Assembly: GCF_900184945.1 (NCBI RefSeq)
Contig: NZ_FXYF01000002.1
Location: 534,221-598,220 of the forward strand
DNA: 64,000 bases
Direction of reading: 5' to 3'
DNA from: Antarctobacter aquimaris
GTDB taxonomy: Bacteria; Pseudomonadota; Alphaproteobacteria; Rhodobacterales; Rhodobacteraceae
Shown here: piece by piece, positions 34,713 to 43,931 of the stretch
Numbering within the stretch: position 1 is the first letter of the stretch
How the letters are laid out: every line of letters starts with the position of its first letter
Position numbers and translations under genes: made by a program
The notes under the pieces: generated by a model
What the model saw: only the letters and a program-made list of their open reading frames with translations
Told to the model about the DNA's origin: nothing
Databases searched by the model: none

Positions 34713-35768
34713 TTACTCCGCGGCCTGGGCCACGCCCGCCAGCACGGCGCGGATCGCCTCGGGGCGGATATCGTCGTGTTCGGCGATCACCACAAGCCGG
34801 CCCTGCCGTGCCTCGCCCGCCTGCCAGGGGCGGTCGTACTGGTGGCGCACCCGCGCGCCGACCGCCTGCACCAGCAGGCGCATCGGCTTGCCCGCGACGC
34901 TGGCGTAGCCCTTGACCCGCAGGATGTTCTGGCTTTTTGCCAGTTCCTCGATCCGCGCCACCAGGTCCGCCGGGGTGGCGACCTCGGGGATGTCGATCAC
35001 GACCGAGTCGAAATCCTCGTGGTCATGGTCTTCCGCACCGTCGTGGTGCGAGGGGCGCGCGTCGATGTCGTTCTCGGCGGCCGCTTCCAGCCCCAGGATC
35101 ACGCGCGGATCGACCACGCCTTCGGCCACCTCGATCACCGGCAACGGGCGCGGCGCCTCGGCGGCGATGATCGCGCGGGCCCTAGCCACACCCTCGGGAC
35201 CGGCGAGGTCCGGCTTGGTCAGCAACACGATATCAGCGCAGGAGATCTGGTCCTCGAACACCTCCGAGAGCGGCGTCTCGTGGTCGATGCTGTCGTCGGC
35301 CAGGCGCTGCGCGTCCACCCGCGCCACATCGGGCGCAAAACGGCCCGCCGCCACCGCCTCGGCATCGGCCAGCGCGATCACGCCGTCGACGGTGATCCTC
35401 GAGCGGATATCCGGCCAGTCAAAGGCCTTGAGCAGCGGTTTCGGCAGGGCAAGGCCCGAGGTCTCGATCAGGATGTGCTCGGGGCGCGGGTCCAGCGCCA
35501 TCAGCGCCTCGATCGTCGGGATGAAATCGTCGGCCACGGTGCAGCAGATGCAGCCGTTGGCCAGTTCGACGATGTTCTCGATCGGACACTCGGGGATCGC
35601 GCAGCCCTTGAGGATCTCGCCATCGACACCGACGTCGCCGAATTCGTTGACCACCACGGCCAGCCGCTTGCCGCCCGGGTTCTTCATCAGGTGCGAGATC
35701 AGCGTCGTCTTGCCCGAGCCGAGAAAGCCGGTGATGACGGTGACGGGAAGCTTGGCGAGATCGGTCAT
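34713..35768 (-). CDS. cobW: CobW-family GTPase metallochaperone
   Basis: CobW is thought to deliver cobalt to the chelatase. The 351-residue G3E GTPase has the P-loop GFLGSGKTT (14-22), the metal-binding CxCC motif in ANGCICC (about 76), the guanine-specificity TKPD (about 180) and a histidine/acid-rich loop HHDGAEDHDHEDFD (about 240-255). The C-terminal CobW domain is complete. ATG at 35768 overlaps the DUF1636 gene stop by four bases. It lies directly upstream of cobN, as expected for a dedicated cobalt chaperone. Confidence 0.92.
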   Translation of the reverse strand: MTDLAKLPVTVITGFLGSGKTTLISHLMKNPGGKRLAVVVNEFGDVGVDGEILKGCAIPECPIENIVELANGCICCTVADDFIPTIEALMALDPRPEHILIETSGLALPKPLLKAFDWPDIRSRITVDGVIALADAEAVAAGRFAPDVARVDAQRLADDSIDHETPLSEVFEDQISCADIVLLTKPDLAGPEGVARARAIIAAEAPRPLPVIEVAEGVVDPRVILGLEAAAENDIDARPSHHDGAEDHDHEDFDSVVIDIPEVATPADLVARIEELAKSQNILRVKGYASVAGKPMRLLVQAVGARVRHQYDRPWQAGEARQGRLVVIAEHDDIRPEAIRAVLAGVAQAAE

Positions 35769-36154
35769 GGCGTGTCCTTTGGCGGTACAGGCGTCTCGGG
35801 CGGGATGCGCGCGATGCAGTTGCGTTTGAAGTGTTCGGGGCGGGCGCGCCAGGGTATCACCCCGTCCGCAGCCGCATGATAGAGGGCGGCAGCCTCGGCC
35901 AGCAGGTCCGGATGCGACGCCTCGTGGAGGTTTCCGTAGACATAGGTCCAGCGCTCCGGCCCGCCGCGCATGGCGACGGAACAGCCGTGGTCGCAGTTTT
36001 GCAGGCATTCGACGGCGCGCAGGGTCACGCCCTCGGGCATTCCGCGCCCGGCAAGCGCGTCGAACAGGCGCTGGCCAGGGCGTTCGCCCCCCTCGGGGAT
36101 CTCCTCGCCGCGCCGGCACTTGACGCAGACCAGCAGTTCGGCCGGCGCGCTCAT
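35765..36154 (-). CDS. DUF1636 cysteine-rich protein at the head of the cobalamin operon
   Basis: The 129-residue protein has five cysteines, Cys-10 and Cys-13 (CVKC) and Cys-50, Cys-54 and Cys-58 (CLQNCDHGC), in a pattern like thioredoxin-fold 2Fe-2S ferredoxins. DUF1636 proteins are regularly found beside cobW; their function is not known. As first gene after the B12 riboswitch and translationally coupled to cobW it may bind cobalt or supply electrons for a cobalt-reduction or CobG step (inference). Confidence 0.8.
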   Translation of the reverse strand: MSAPAELLVCVKCRRGEEIPEGGERPGQRLFDALAGRGMPEGVTLRAVECLQNCDHGCSVAMRGGPERWTYVYGNLHEASHPDLLAEAAALYHAAADGVIPWRARPEHFKRNCIARIPPETPVPPKDTP

Positions 36155-36242
36155 GGCGCGGTGTCCGGAAATTGGTGCGCAGGGCGCATGGGCATGTCCG
36201 ACCTCCTCCGGGGCACCCCGCCCGGTTCACAGTTGCACGTCA

Positions 36243-36425
36243 CGATGGCAGGTCTCCTGGCTTGCGGGTCACTGCGGGTTTGCGCCTTCCCGGCCGGGTG
36301 GCCAGTGGCAGGTTGCAAATCCGCTCGCCGCTTACAGTTGCGGGGGCAGCCGCGGGGTTGCACCGCGTTCCCTGTTGTCATCCCCGGGCGCTCCCGGGAA
36401 AACCATCGTTCCTGCGTGGTGCGCC
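36243..36425 (-). ncRNA. Cobalamin riboswitch upstream of the DUF1636-cobW-cobN operon
   Basis: Read on the minus strand, the aptamer contains GGCTGCCCCCGCAACTGTAA, CCTGCCACTGGCC, GGGAAGGCGC and the B12 box AGCCAGGAGACCTGCC (36247-36262). The outer helix appears to join AACGATGG near 36405 with the segment next to 36241. It ends about 90 bases before the DUF1636 start, leaving room for an expression platform. Together with the riboswitch at 1741 it should let cobalamin turn off both cobalt import and corrin synthesis. Between it and cobO (36426-36508) no other element was seen. Confidence 0.93.
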
Positions 36426-36508
36426 AGCGCGCGGCCCATGTCAATGCATCACGCGGATTGACGGGGCCGGGATGCGATGCGATGCAACGGCACCGCAAGG
36501 GGGATGCC

Positions 36509-37117
36509 ATGGACGAGATCACGACCCGCCACAACGAAAAGATGCGCCGCATCAAGGCCGCGCGCGACGAGATGATGAAGACCAAGACCGAGGAAAAAGG
36601 TCTGATCATGGTCCATACCGGCGCGGGCAAGGGCAAATCCTCGGCCGGGTTCGGCATGATCATGCGTTGCATCGCGCACGGGATGCCCTGCGCCGTGGTG
36701 CAGTTCATCAAGGGCAACTGGGAGACCGGGGAAAAGACCTTCCTGCGCGAGCGGTTCTCCGAGGAATGCCGATTTTTCGTTTCCGGAGAGGGGTTTACCT
36801 GGGAGACCCAGGACCGAGAGCGGGACGTGGCCGCGGCCCAGAACGGCTGGAAGATCGCGCAGGAACAGATCCTGGACCCCGAGATACAGTTTGTCCTGCT
36901 GGACGAGATCAACATCGCGCTGCGCTATGACTACCTCGACATCGACGAGGTGGTCGATTTCCTGCTGACGCAGAAGCCGCGCATGACCCATGTCTGCCTC
37001 ACCGGGCGCAACGCCAAGCCCGAGCTGATCGAGGCCGCCGACCTGGTGACCGAGATGACGCTGCTAAAGCATCCCTTCCGCGACGGGGTGAAGGCACAGA
37101 AAGGCGTGGAGTTTTAA
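36509..37117 (+). CDS. cobO: Cob(I)yrinic acid a,c-diamide adenosyltransferase CobO
   Basis: CobO transfers the 5'-deoxyadenosyl group of ATP to Co(I) corrinoids. The 202 residues carry the unusual P-loop GAGKGKSSAGFGM (38-50), VVQFIKGNWETGE and LLDEINIALRYDYL, all characteristic of the CobA/CobO family. ATG at 36509 gives the standard N-terminus. It heads a rightward operon (DUF1289 protein, HAD hydrolase, cobQ) divergent from the DUF1636-cobW operon, without a riboswitch of its own. Confidence 0.94.
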   Translation: MDEITTRHNEKMRRIKAARDEMMKTKTEEKGLIMVHTGAGKGKSSAGFGMIMRCIAHGMPCAVVQFIKGNWETGEKTFLRERFSEECRFFVSGEGFTWETQDRERDVAAAQNGWKIAQEQILDPEIQFVLLDEINIALRYDYLDIDEVVDFLLTQKPRMTHVCLTGRNAKPELIEAADLVTEMTLLKHPFRDGVKAQKGVEF

Positions 37118-37121
37118 CCCC

Positions 37122-38003
37122 TTGAGCCGCCTCGACCGCCTGCCGCCCGCCAGCCCCTGCATCGCCCGCTGCGTCATCGACGAGGCGGCGCAGATCTGCA
37201 TTGGCTGCGCCCGCACGCTGGACGAAATCGCCGTCTGGGGCAGCGCTCCGGAGGCGTTCCGGGCGCAGGTCTGGGCGGCATTGCCGGCGCGCGCTTCGGC
37301 GCTGGGGCTGGCGGCGCGGCGGTTACCCTGGCGCGGCGAGACCCTGCTGGCGCAGACCGCGCGGCTGCTGGAGGATGGCGCAACGCTGACGGCTGGAGTC
37401 TGGGGCGCATCGACCGAATTCCGGCGCCTGCCGGGCGATGCCTGCACGACCGATATCCGCGACGATGTGCTGACACTGGTCTTGCCGCGCGGAGCGTTGC
37501 GCCTGCAGGCGACCAACTACCTGACCGCTTTCGAAATCGACCGACCCGATTTGCCTCCGCTGGTCGCGCTGGCGGTGCCGCAGGGCCGCGCCCCGCGTGA
37601 CGCGCCACGTGCCCTGCGCCCGCTGGGGCCGGACCCGGAGCCGCTGCTGGTGCGGGACGCTCACGGGATGCGCTATGATCTCGGCCTTGGCCGGCGGGCG
37701 GCGCGGTTCATCGTGCGCTGCGATGCCCGGCTGGCGCCCCGGTTGCAGGCCGCCGTCGGACTGCCCTGGCCCGATCACCTCGTACACCTCGGCGCGCCGC
37801 TGGCCCAGGCCAGCCCCGTCCGCATCGTGGAAACCCCTTGCCTCAGGGTCGAGATCGACGCCAAGATCCCGCCACCGGACGGCAGCTCTCCTGCGGGGCC
37901 GCACACGCACCTGTTGCCGGACCACGTCGCGCAGGGCCTGGACCTGCCGCCCACCGTGCCGCTGCCCGCCGGCTACGTGGCCACGGCGCTGCTGACCCCG
38001 TGA
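37122..38003 (+). CDS. DUF1289 domain protein with an uncharacterised C-terminal domain
   Basis: Residues 13-45 form a DUF1289 motif, Cys-13, Cys-17, Cys-26 and Cys-29 in CIARCVID...CIGCARTLDEI, which probably binds an iron-sulfur cluster or zinc. The remaining 240 residues (about 60-293) are not a domain I recognise; they are predicted alpha/beta with a Pro-rich C-terminus. The start is TTG at 37122, four bases after the cobO stop, since no ATG or GTG precedes the cysteine motif. The stop overlaps the next start (TGATG). Its place between cobO and cobQ argues for a role in late corrinoid synthesis, still undefined. Confidence 0.72.
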   Translation: MSRLDRLPPASPCIARCVIDEAAQICIGCARTLDEIAVWGSAPEAFRAQVWAALPARASALGLAARRLPWRGETLLAQTARLLEDGATLTAGVWGASTEFRRLPGDACTTDIRDDVLTLVLPRGALRLQATNYLTAFEIDRPDLPPLVALAVPQGRAPRDAPRALRPLGPDPEPLLVRDAHGMRYDLGLGRRAARFIVRCDARLAPRLQAAVGLPWPDHLVHLGAPLAQASPVRIVETPCLRVEIDAKIPPPDGSSPAGPHTHLLPDHVAQGLDLPPTVPLPAGYVATALLTP

Positions 38004-38608
38004 TGAGCGCCGACCTCGTCGTCTGGGATTTCGACGGCGTGCTGAACGCCGAACCGCCCGAGGGCCCCTTTGCCTGGGTCGATCGGCTGGACGAGGCGCT
38101 GGGCCTGTCGCCGCAGGCGTTCCGCGATTTCCTCAACCAGCCCCGGCAGGCCGCCCGCGTGCTGCGCGGCGAAGCGGTGCTGGAGGTCGAACTGGCGGCC
38201 TGGCTGGCGACCCAAGAAACAGAGGTCACCGCCGAGACCCTGCTGACCCAATGGCTGACCTGCGAGGACCGGCCTGACGCGCAAGTAATCGCCTGGTTGG
38301 AGCAAAGCCCGCAGCGCGCGGTGATCGGCACCAACAACCCCGCCCCGCGCGCCGATTACATCATGCAGATCATGGGCTTCGCATCCAGAGTTGAGACGAT
38401 CTTTGCCTCCGGTCCGATGGGCGTGGCAAAACCCGATCCGGGGTTCTACGGCCAGATCGAACGTTGGTCGCAGTTGGTGCCGCGGCAGATCCTGCTGATC
38501 GACGACAACCGCGCCAATGTCGCCGCCGCCGCGCAGCGCGGCTGGCAGACCTTCCTGTTCGACGACCGTTCCCGCGCCGATCTGCCCGAACGGCTGGGGC
38601 TGGCATGA
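38003..38608 (+). CDS. HAD-superfamily hydrolase in the cobO-cobQ operon
   Basis: The 201-residue protein has all four HAD motifs: DFDGVL (9-14, nucleophile Asp-9), GTNN (about 109), the Lys in VAKPDPGFY (about 143) and LLIDDN (about 162). It should be a phosphatase. It overlaps its neighbours on both sides (TGATG and ATGA), so it is part of the cobalamin operon, but no known step of the pathway needs it here because a BluF-like phosphatase is also encoded. A corrinoid, nucleotide or repair phosphatase is possible. Confidence 0.83.
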   Translation: MSADLVVWDFDGVLNAEPPEGPFAWVDRLDEALGLSPQAFRDFLNQPRQAARVLRGEAVLEVELAAWLATQETEVTAETLLTQWLTCEDRPDAQVIAWLEQSPQRAVIGTNNPAPRADYIMQIMGFASRVETIFASGPMGVAKPDPGFYGQIERWSQLVPRQILLIDDNRANVAAAAQRGWQTFLFDDRSRADLPERLGLA

Positions 38609-40050
38609 GCCGCGCGTTGATGTTGCAGGGCACCGGCTCCAACGTCGGGAAATCCATGCTGGTGGCGGGGCTGTGCCGCGCCGCGCGCCGCCGTGGCCTG
38701 TCGGTGGCTCCATTCAAGCCGCAGAACATGTCCAACAACGCCGCCGTCACATCGGACGGAGGCGAGATCGGCCGCGCGCAGGCATTGCAGGCGCTGGCCT
38801 GCGGGCTGGCGCCGCACACCGACATGAACCCCGTCCTGCTGAAGCCCGAGACGGACGTAGGTGCGCAGGTCATCGTGCAGGGCAAGCGGCTGACGACGGC
38901 GAAGGCCCGCGATTACGCGAAAATGAAGCCACAACTGCTTGACTCCGTTCTGCAAAGTTTCAATCGCCTGAAAGCGGCACATGACCTTGTCATCGTCGAA
39001 GGCGCGGGCAGCCCGGCCGAGGTGAACCTGCGCAAGGGCGACATTGCCAACATGGGCTTTGCCCAGGCGGCGCGGGTGCCGGTGATCCTGGCCGGGGACA
39101 TCGACCGGGGCGGCGTCATCGCGCAGATCGTCGGCACGCAGGCGATCCTTGACCCGGCGGACGCCAACCTGATTTCCGGATTTCTCATCAACAAGTTCCG
39201 CGGCGATCCTCGTCTCTTCGACGATGGCTATGCGCTGATCGAGGCGCGCACCGGCTGGCGCGGTTATGGCGTCGCCCCCTGGTTCCCCGAGGCCTGGCGC
39301 CTGCCCGCCGAGGACGCGCTGGACCTGCGAACCGCGACCCGCGCCGAGGGGCTGCACGTGGTCTGCCTGTGCCTCTCGCGCATGGCGAATTTCGACGATC
39401 TGGACCCGTTGGCGCAGGAACCCGGCGTGCGCCTGACGATGCTGATGCGCGGCCAGCCGATCCCCGGCGATGCCGACCTCGTGATCCTGCCGGGCAGCAA
39501 ATCGACGCGTGGCGACCTGGCCTTCCTGCGCGACCAGGGCTGGGACATCGACCTGCGCGCGCATCTGCGCCGCGGCGGCCATGTCCTGGGGATTTGCGGG
39601 GGATACCAGATGCTTGGCGACAACATCGACGACCCGCAAGGGATCGAGGGGCCGGCAGGCCGCGACCCCGGGCTGGGCCTGTTGCGCATCGACACCGTCA
39701 TGACCTCCGACAAGTCCCTGACCGAGGTGCAGGCCCGCCATGCTGCCAGCGGTGCGACCTTTCAGGGCTACGAGATCCACATCGGCCGCAGCGACGGCCC
39801 GGACCGCACGCGCCCCTTTGCCTATGTTGGCGACTCGCCCGAAGGCGCGGTCAGTGCCGATGGTCGCGTCTGCGGCAGCTACCTGCACGGGATGTTCCGT
39901 GACGATGGTTTTCGTGCGGCCTTCCTGGCCGGTTTCGGCGTGTCCGGGGCGACCTCTTACGGCGCCACCGTCGAGTCGACGCTGGACGCCCTGGCCGACC
40001 ACCTGGAACAGCACCTGGATGTGGACGGGTTGTTCGCAGCGGCCCGGTGA
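38605..40050 (+). CDS. cobQ: Cobyric acid synthase CobQ
   Basis: CobQ amidates side chains b, d, e and g of adenosylcobyrinic acid a,c-diamide using glutamine. The 481-residue protein has the P-loop GTGSNVGKS (9-17), [14 protein letters not shown], and a C-terminal glutaminase domain with nucleophile Cys-331 ([11 protein letters not shown]) and the His of [11 protein letters not shown] at 38605 overlaps the HAD gene by four bases. It ends 30 bases before the convergent cobC. Confidence 0.94.
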   Translation: MSRALMLQGTGSNVGKSMLVAGLCRAARRRGLSVAPFKPQNMSNNAAVTSDGGEIGRAQALQALACGLAPHTDMNPVLLKPETDVGAQVIVQGKRLTTAKARDYAKMKPQLLDSVLQSFNRLKAAHDLVIVEGAGSPAEVNLRKGDIANMGFAQAARVPVILAGDIDRGGVIAQIVGTQAILDPADANLISGFLINKFRGDPRLFDDGYALIEARTGWRGYGVAPWFPEAWRLPAEDALDLRTATRAEGLHVVCLCLSRMANFDDLDPLAQEPGVRLTMLMRGQPIPGDADLVILPGSKSTRGDLAFLRDQGWDIDLRAHLRRGGHVLGICGGYQMLGDNIDDPQGIEGPAGRDPGLGLLRIDTVMTSDKSLTEVQARHAASGATFQGYEIHIGRSDGPDRTRPFAYVGDSPEGAVSADGRVCGSYLHGMFRDDGFRAAFLAGFGVSGATSYGATVESTLDALADHLEQHLDVDGLFAAAR

Positions 40051-40080
40051 CACATCAGGAACACCGCCTATAGCCTTGAT

Positions 40081-41058
40081 TCAAGGCGCCATTACCGCTT
40101 CTAGGCGTTGCCAGTCCGGCTCGCGTCCCGGCAAACCCAGCCGCAGCCATCCCGCCGCATAGGGAAACCGCCGGACCCAGATGTTCGCCCGCGCCAGCCG
40201 CGCCTGCACTGCCTCGGCATCGCCCACCTCGTAGGTGCGGAACAACACCGTCCCGCCGACAAAGGACCAGCCCGCAGCCGTCGCCAGCGCGTCCAACCGC
40301 ACCGCGTCGCGGGCCAGCTGCGCGGTGGTCGCCTCCTGCCAGGCGCGGTCCGTCAGCGCCGCGCCCCCGGCCACGACCGCGGGTCCACCCACGGCCCAGG
40401 GCCCGGCCAGCGCCCGCATCAGGTCGATCAGCCCAGGCGCACCAAGGGCGAACCCCAGCCGCAGGCCCGCCAGCCCGTAGAACTTGCCGAAGGACCGCAG
40501 CACCAGGATGTTGACCCCGTCCGGCAGCCGGTCGAGGTAGCGCACCAGCGAATACTCCGGCACCGGGTCGGCAAAGCTTTCGTCGACCACCAGCAGTCCC
40601 ACGTCCCGCGCCAGCGCGATCAGCGCCTCGGGGGTCCAGAGCCGTCCGTCCGGGTTGTTCGGGTTCACCACCACCCCCAGCGCCGCCCCCCTCAATGCCG
40701 CGATGTCAGGCACTTGGCCGACCTCCCAGCCCTGTGCGGCCAGCGCCCCGGCGTGTTCGTTGTACGTCGGTCCGACGACGCGGGCGGCCCCAGCCGAGGC
40801 AAGGCGCGGCACCAGCTGGATCGCCGCCTGTGCCCCGGCCAGCGCCACGCAGGCCACGCCCTCGCCGGCGCCGTAGGCCGTGCGGGCGGCCTGCTCCAGC
40901 CTGGCGACCTCGGCGCGCGTCGGCAGCGCCGTCCAGGCGCGCGCGGGCAGGTCAGGCAGGGGATAGGGTCGCGCGTTGATGCCGGTGGACAGGTCCAGCC
41001 AGTCACCCGCACCGTAGAGAGCCATCGCCCGGTCCAGATCGCCGCCGTGATCGCGCAT
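40081..41058 (-). CDS. cobC: L-threonine-O-3-phosphate decarboxylase CobC (CobD type)
   Basis: This PLP enzyme makes (R)-1-amino-2-propanol O-phosphate for the nucleotide loop. The 325-residue class I/II aminotransferase fold shows HGGDLDRAMALYG at the start, NPNNPDGRLW, the VVDESFAD segment and the PLP lysine in SFGKFYGLAGLRLG (about 190). ATG at 41058 is nine bases after the cbiB stop. In Rhodobacter/Pseudomonas nomenclature it is cobC, in Salmonella cobD. It is the last gene of the leftward bluF-bluE-cbiB-cobC run. Confidence 0.9.
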   Translation of the reverse strand: MRDHGGDLDRAMALYGAGDWLDLSTGINARPYPLPDLPARAWTALPTRAEVARLEQAARTAYGAGEGVACVALAGAQAAIQLVPRLASAGAARVVGPTYNEHAGALAAQGWEVGQVPDIAALRGAALGVVVNPNNPDGRLWTPEALIALARDVGLLVVDESFADPVPEYSLVRYLDRLPDGVNILVLRSFGKFYGLAGLRLGFALGAPGLIDLMRALAGPWAVGGPAVVAGGAALTDRAWQEATTAQLARDAVRLDALATAAGWSFVGGTVLFRTYEVGDAEAVQARLARANIWVRRFPYAAGWLRLGLPGREPDWQRLEAVMAP

Positions 41059-41066
41059 GTGACCCC

Positions 41067-42002
41067 CTAGAGTGCTGCAAGGGCCACGAGGACCGCGCCG
41101 CACAAGACCATGGCCCGGAGGTAGAGCGCAAGGCCACGGCTGATGCCGGAGGCATCCGGGTCCGGCGCCGTGGCATTGACCCAGGGTTCCTCGGCCAGCC
41201 GGTCGCTGTAGACGCGCGGGCCGGACAGACGCACACCCAGCGCGCCCGCCAGCGCCGCCTCGGGCCAGCCCGCATTGGGCGAGCGGTGATGGCGCGCATC
41301 CTGCGACATGACTCGAAGAGATGACGACAACCGACCAGAAACGATAGAGAAAACGAATCCCGTAAGGCGCGCAGGAACAAGGTTCACCCCATCGTCCAGC
41401 CGCGCCGCCACTTTGCCGAACCATTCGTAGCGCGCATTGCGATGGCCGATCATCGAATCCATCGTATTCACCGCCTTGTAGGCGACGATCCCGGGCAGAC
41501 CACCCACGACACCCCAGAACAGCGGTGCGACGATCCCGTCCGAGGTGTTCTCGGCCAGGCTTTCCAGCGTGGCCCGCGCGATGCCCGCCTCGTCGAGGCG
41601 GCTGGGGTCGCGACCGACGATCATCGACAGGGCATGGCGCGCCTCGGCGAGATTGCCCACCTCCAAGGGATCGCGCACCGCGGCAACATGCGCGTGCATC
41701 GACCGCACGGCGATCAGCGGCCAGGCACAGAGGCCCAGGATCGCCGCGCCGATCCATCCTTCCGGCACCAGCCGCTGAAGCAGCAGCGCGGGCGCGATGG
41801 CCACCCCGATCACGATCACAACCGTCAGCGCCCCCGTCAGCAGGCGGCGACGCGGACTGCCCCGGTTCAGGCGCCCCTCCAGCGCCGAGATCAGCGCCCC
41901 GATCCAGACCACCGGATGCGACAGCCGCCGATAGAGCGCGGCGGGCCAGCCAAGCGCCACGTCCAGCGCAAACCCCACCGCCATGACCAGCGCAAATGTC
42001 AT
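41067..42002 (-). CDS. cbiB: Adenosylcobinamide-phosphate synthase CbiB
   Basis: CbiB attaches aminopropanol phosphate to adenosylcobyric acid at the membrane. The 311-residue protein has about five hydrophobic segments and the family blocks HPVVWIGALI, the central ESLAENTSDGIVAPLFW and YKAVNTMDSMIGH. It is called CobD in the Pseudomonas/Rhodobacter scheme. It overlaps the bluE-like gene by four bases. Confidence 0.93.
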   Translation of the reverse strand: MTFALVMAVGFALDVALGWPAALYRRLSHPVVWIGALISALEGRLNRGSPRRRLLTGALTVVIVIGVAIAPALLLQRLVPEGWIGAAILGLCAWPLIAVRSMHAHVAAVRDPLEVGNLAEARHALSMIVGRDPSRLDEAGIARATLESLAENTSDGIVAPLFWGVVGGLPGIVAYKAVNTMDSMIGHRNARYEWFGKVAARLDDGVNLVPARLTGFVFSIVSGRLSSSLRVMSQDARHHRSPNAGWPEAALAGALGVRLSGPRVYSDRLAEEPWVNATAPDPDASGISRGLALYLRAMVLCGAVLVALAAL

Positions 42003-42787
42003 TCCGCGCCCCCGGTTGCGAACTGAAAGACGCCGGTCAGACCCGCAGCGGCCAGCACCGCCGCGGCCCCCGACGGCACCGTTCCGGGCGCAAAGATCAG
42101 CGCCCGCGCCGATCCGGTGTGCGCACGCGAATGTCCCAGCGCCCCCAAGCGCTCGGCCAGATCCGCCATCGGGTCATCCACGGGTCCGCGCAGGGCCGTG
42201 CAACGGGTGGCCGAGAGGCTCGCCAGCCGCGCTTTGCCGCGCAGATCGGCGCTGTCCCAGCTTGAAACAAGGTCCGTAACATCCGGGAACTGAATATCTT
42301 TCGGGTCGGTCCGCGACGGCCCGCCCCAGAACCCGCCAAGGATTTCGCAGCGCGGGACCGGACCAAGGTGGCGCAGCGTCTCTGCCTGCCTGGAGGCCCA
42401 GAGCAACCGGTCCGGCGCGGGCCACATCAGCGGATCGCTGGCGCCCTCGGCGGCGAGGCAGGCGCGGGCAACCTCAGCCCCGTCGATCCCGGCCAGCCGC
42501 GCCAGGCCGACCAGTGCGGCGGTGGACATGCCTGCGCCGCCTCCGGGCGCCAGATCCGGGCGGAAAGCATACTGTCCTTTCGCAGGCGCCCCGAGCGCCT
42601 CAAGGCACAGCCGCGCCTGGTCGACCGACACCGGCGGCGGCGTGCCCTCGATGCGCAGCGGACCGTCACCCAAGCGCTCTGCATGCACACCCCGCACCGC
42701 GCAGGCCAGGGTGACCAGCACCAGCGGACCGTCCGGCCCCAACCGCCCCTGCAACCATTCCCCGAAATGCCCGGCGACAAAGACCAT
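41999..42787 (-). CDS. bluE: L-threonine kinase, BluE/PduX-like GHMP kinase
   Basis: The 262-residue GHMP kinase has the phosphate-binding loop PGGGAGMSTA (81-90) and a C-terminal RALIFAPGTVPSG segment. PduX of Salmonella and BluE of Rhodobacter capsulatus phosphorylate L-threonine to supply CobC/CobD, and this gene lies directly between the bluF-like gene and cbiB-cobC, as expected. It overlaps cbiB by four bases and begins four bases after the phosphatase gene. The assignment rests on the fold plus this context. Confidence 0.82.
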   Translation of the reverse strand: MVFVAGHFGEWLQGRLGPDGPLVLVTLACAVRGVHAERLGDGPLRIEGTPPPVSVDQARLCLEALGAPAKGQYAFRPDLAPGGGAGMSTAALVGLARLAGIDGAEVARACLAAEGASDPLMWPAPDRLLWASRQAETLRHLGPVPRCEILGGFWGGPSRTDPKDIQFPDVTDLVSSWDSADLRGKARLASLSATRCTALRGPVDDPMADLAERLGALGHSRAHTGSARALIFAPGTVPSGAAAVLAAAGLTGVFQFATGGAE

Positions 42788-42791
42788 CCGC

Positions 42792-43373
42792 TCAGGCCGC
42801 GCGCCAGTTGGTCGACATCACCGACAGCCCGCCTTCGTAGACGCGCAGCCGGGTCAGCGACAGCGGCGCCACTTCGAAGGCCAGCGCGGGCGGCACCGTC
42901 CCCAGCGCCAGCGCCAGCGCCGCGCGCACCGTGCCCGCGTGGGCGACGACGGCGACAGGCCCCTCGGCACGCGCCTTCGAAGCCAACGCCTCCAGCGCCG
43001 GGCGGACCCGCGCCGCCATGTCGGCAAAGCTTTCGCCGCCCGGCGGGCGATGGGCGGCCAGCGCCTCGGAGGACAGCGGGCCGAGGTCCGGGACCCGATC
43101 GAAGGGCAGTCCGTCCTGCGCGCCAAAGTCCTGTTCCCATAGGCGGTCGTCGATCGGGATGTCCTGCCCCGTCCACAGCGCCCCGGCGGTCTGCACGCAG
43201 CGCAGCGCCGGGCTGGCCACGCGATGCGCCACGCCCGCCAGCAGGGCGCGCAGCGGCGCGAGAGCCACATCCGACAGGTCCGCCGGTACATCCGTCCGCC
43301 CGCACAGCCGCCCGCCGTGCAGCGCGGGCGCGTGTCGAATCAACATCAGTTCAGCGGTCTGGGACGGTGTCAT
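42792..43373 (-). CDS. bluF: Alpha-ribazole-phosphate phosphatase, BluF-like histidine phosphatase
   Basis: The 193-residue histidine phosphatase has the catalytic LIRHAPA (Arg-13, His-14), the WEQDFG acid region (about 80) and the second His in VVAHAGTVR. It should dephosphorylate alpha-ribazole phosphate or adenosylcobalamin phosphate. ATG at 43373 faces cobU with 45 bases between starts. It opens the leftward bluF-bluE-cbiB-cobC operon. Confidence 0.83.
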   Translation of the reverse strand: MTPSQTAELMLIRHAPALHGGRLCGRTDVPADLSDVALAPLRALLAGVAHRVASPALRCVQTAGALWTGQDIPIDDRLWEQDFGAQDGLPFDRVPDLGPLSSEALAAHRPPGGESFADMAARVRPALEALASKARAEGPVAVVAHAGTVRAALALALGTVPPALAFEVAPLSLTRLRVYEGGLSVMSTNWRAA

Positions 43374-43418
43374 TTCGGGGCTTTTCAAGCAGATCGGATC
43401 GTGGTTTGTCACGGCCGC

Positions 43419-43931
43419 ATGGGAAAGTCGATCCTCATCACGGGCGGCGCACGCTCGGGCAAGAGCCGCTTTGCAGAGCGCGTGACGCTCGGGTTCGGCG
43501 CGCCCGCGATCTACATCGCCACAGCCGAGGCGCATGACGCCGAGATGAGCGACCGCATCGGCCAACACAAGGCGCGGCGCGGCGAGGAATGGCGCACCGT
43601 CGAGGCGCCGCTGGACCTGGTCGGCGCGCTCGATGCTTCGGATGGTGCCGGCCCGCGGCTGGTGGACTGCCTGACGCTGTGGCTGACCAACCTGATGCTG
43701 TCGGACGCGGACTGGCAGGCGGCGGCGCGTGACGTGGTGGCCGCCCTGCCCCGGCAGACCTCGCCGGTGATCTTTGTCACCAACGAGGTCGGCGCCGGGA
43801 TCGTGCCCGAAAACGCCCTCGCCCGCGCGTTCCGCGACGCGGCGGGCCTGCTCAATCAAAACGTTGCCGAAGCCTGCGACGAACTCTGGTTCTGTGTCGC
43901 CGGCCACCCCTTGAGAGTGAAACCGACATGA
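43419..43931 (+). CDS. cobU: Adenosylcobinamide kinase/guanylyltransferase CobU (CobP)
   Basis: This bifunctional enzyme phosphorylates adenosylcobinamide and transfers GMP to it. The 170-residue protein has the P-loop GGARSGKS (9-16), the second nucleotide motif LVDCLTLWLTNLM and the VTNEVGAGIVPE block, all standard. ATG at 43419 gives the normal N-terminus. It overlaps cobT by four bases and begins the rightward cobU-cobT-cobS operon. Confidence 0.94.
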   Translation: MGKSILITGGARSGKSRFAERVTLGFGAPAIYIATAEAHDAEMSDRIGQHKARRGEEWRTVEAPLDLVGALDASDGAGPRLVDCLTLWLTNLMLSDADWQAAARDVVAALPRQTSPVIFVTNEVGAGIVPENALARAFRDAAGLLNQNVAEACDELWFCVAGHPLRVKPT

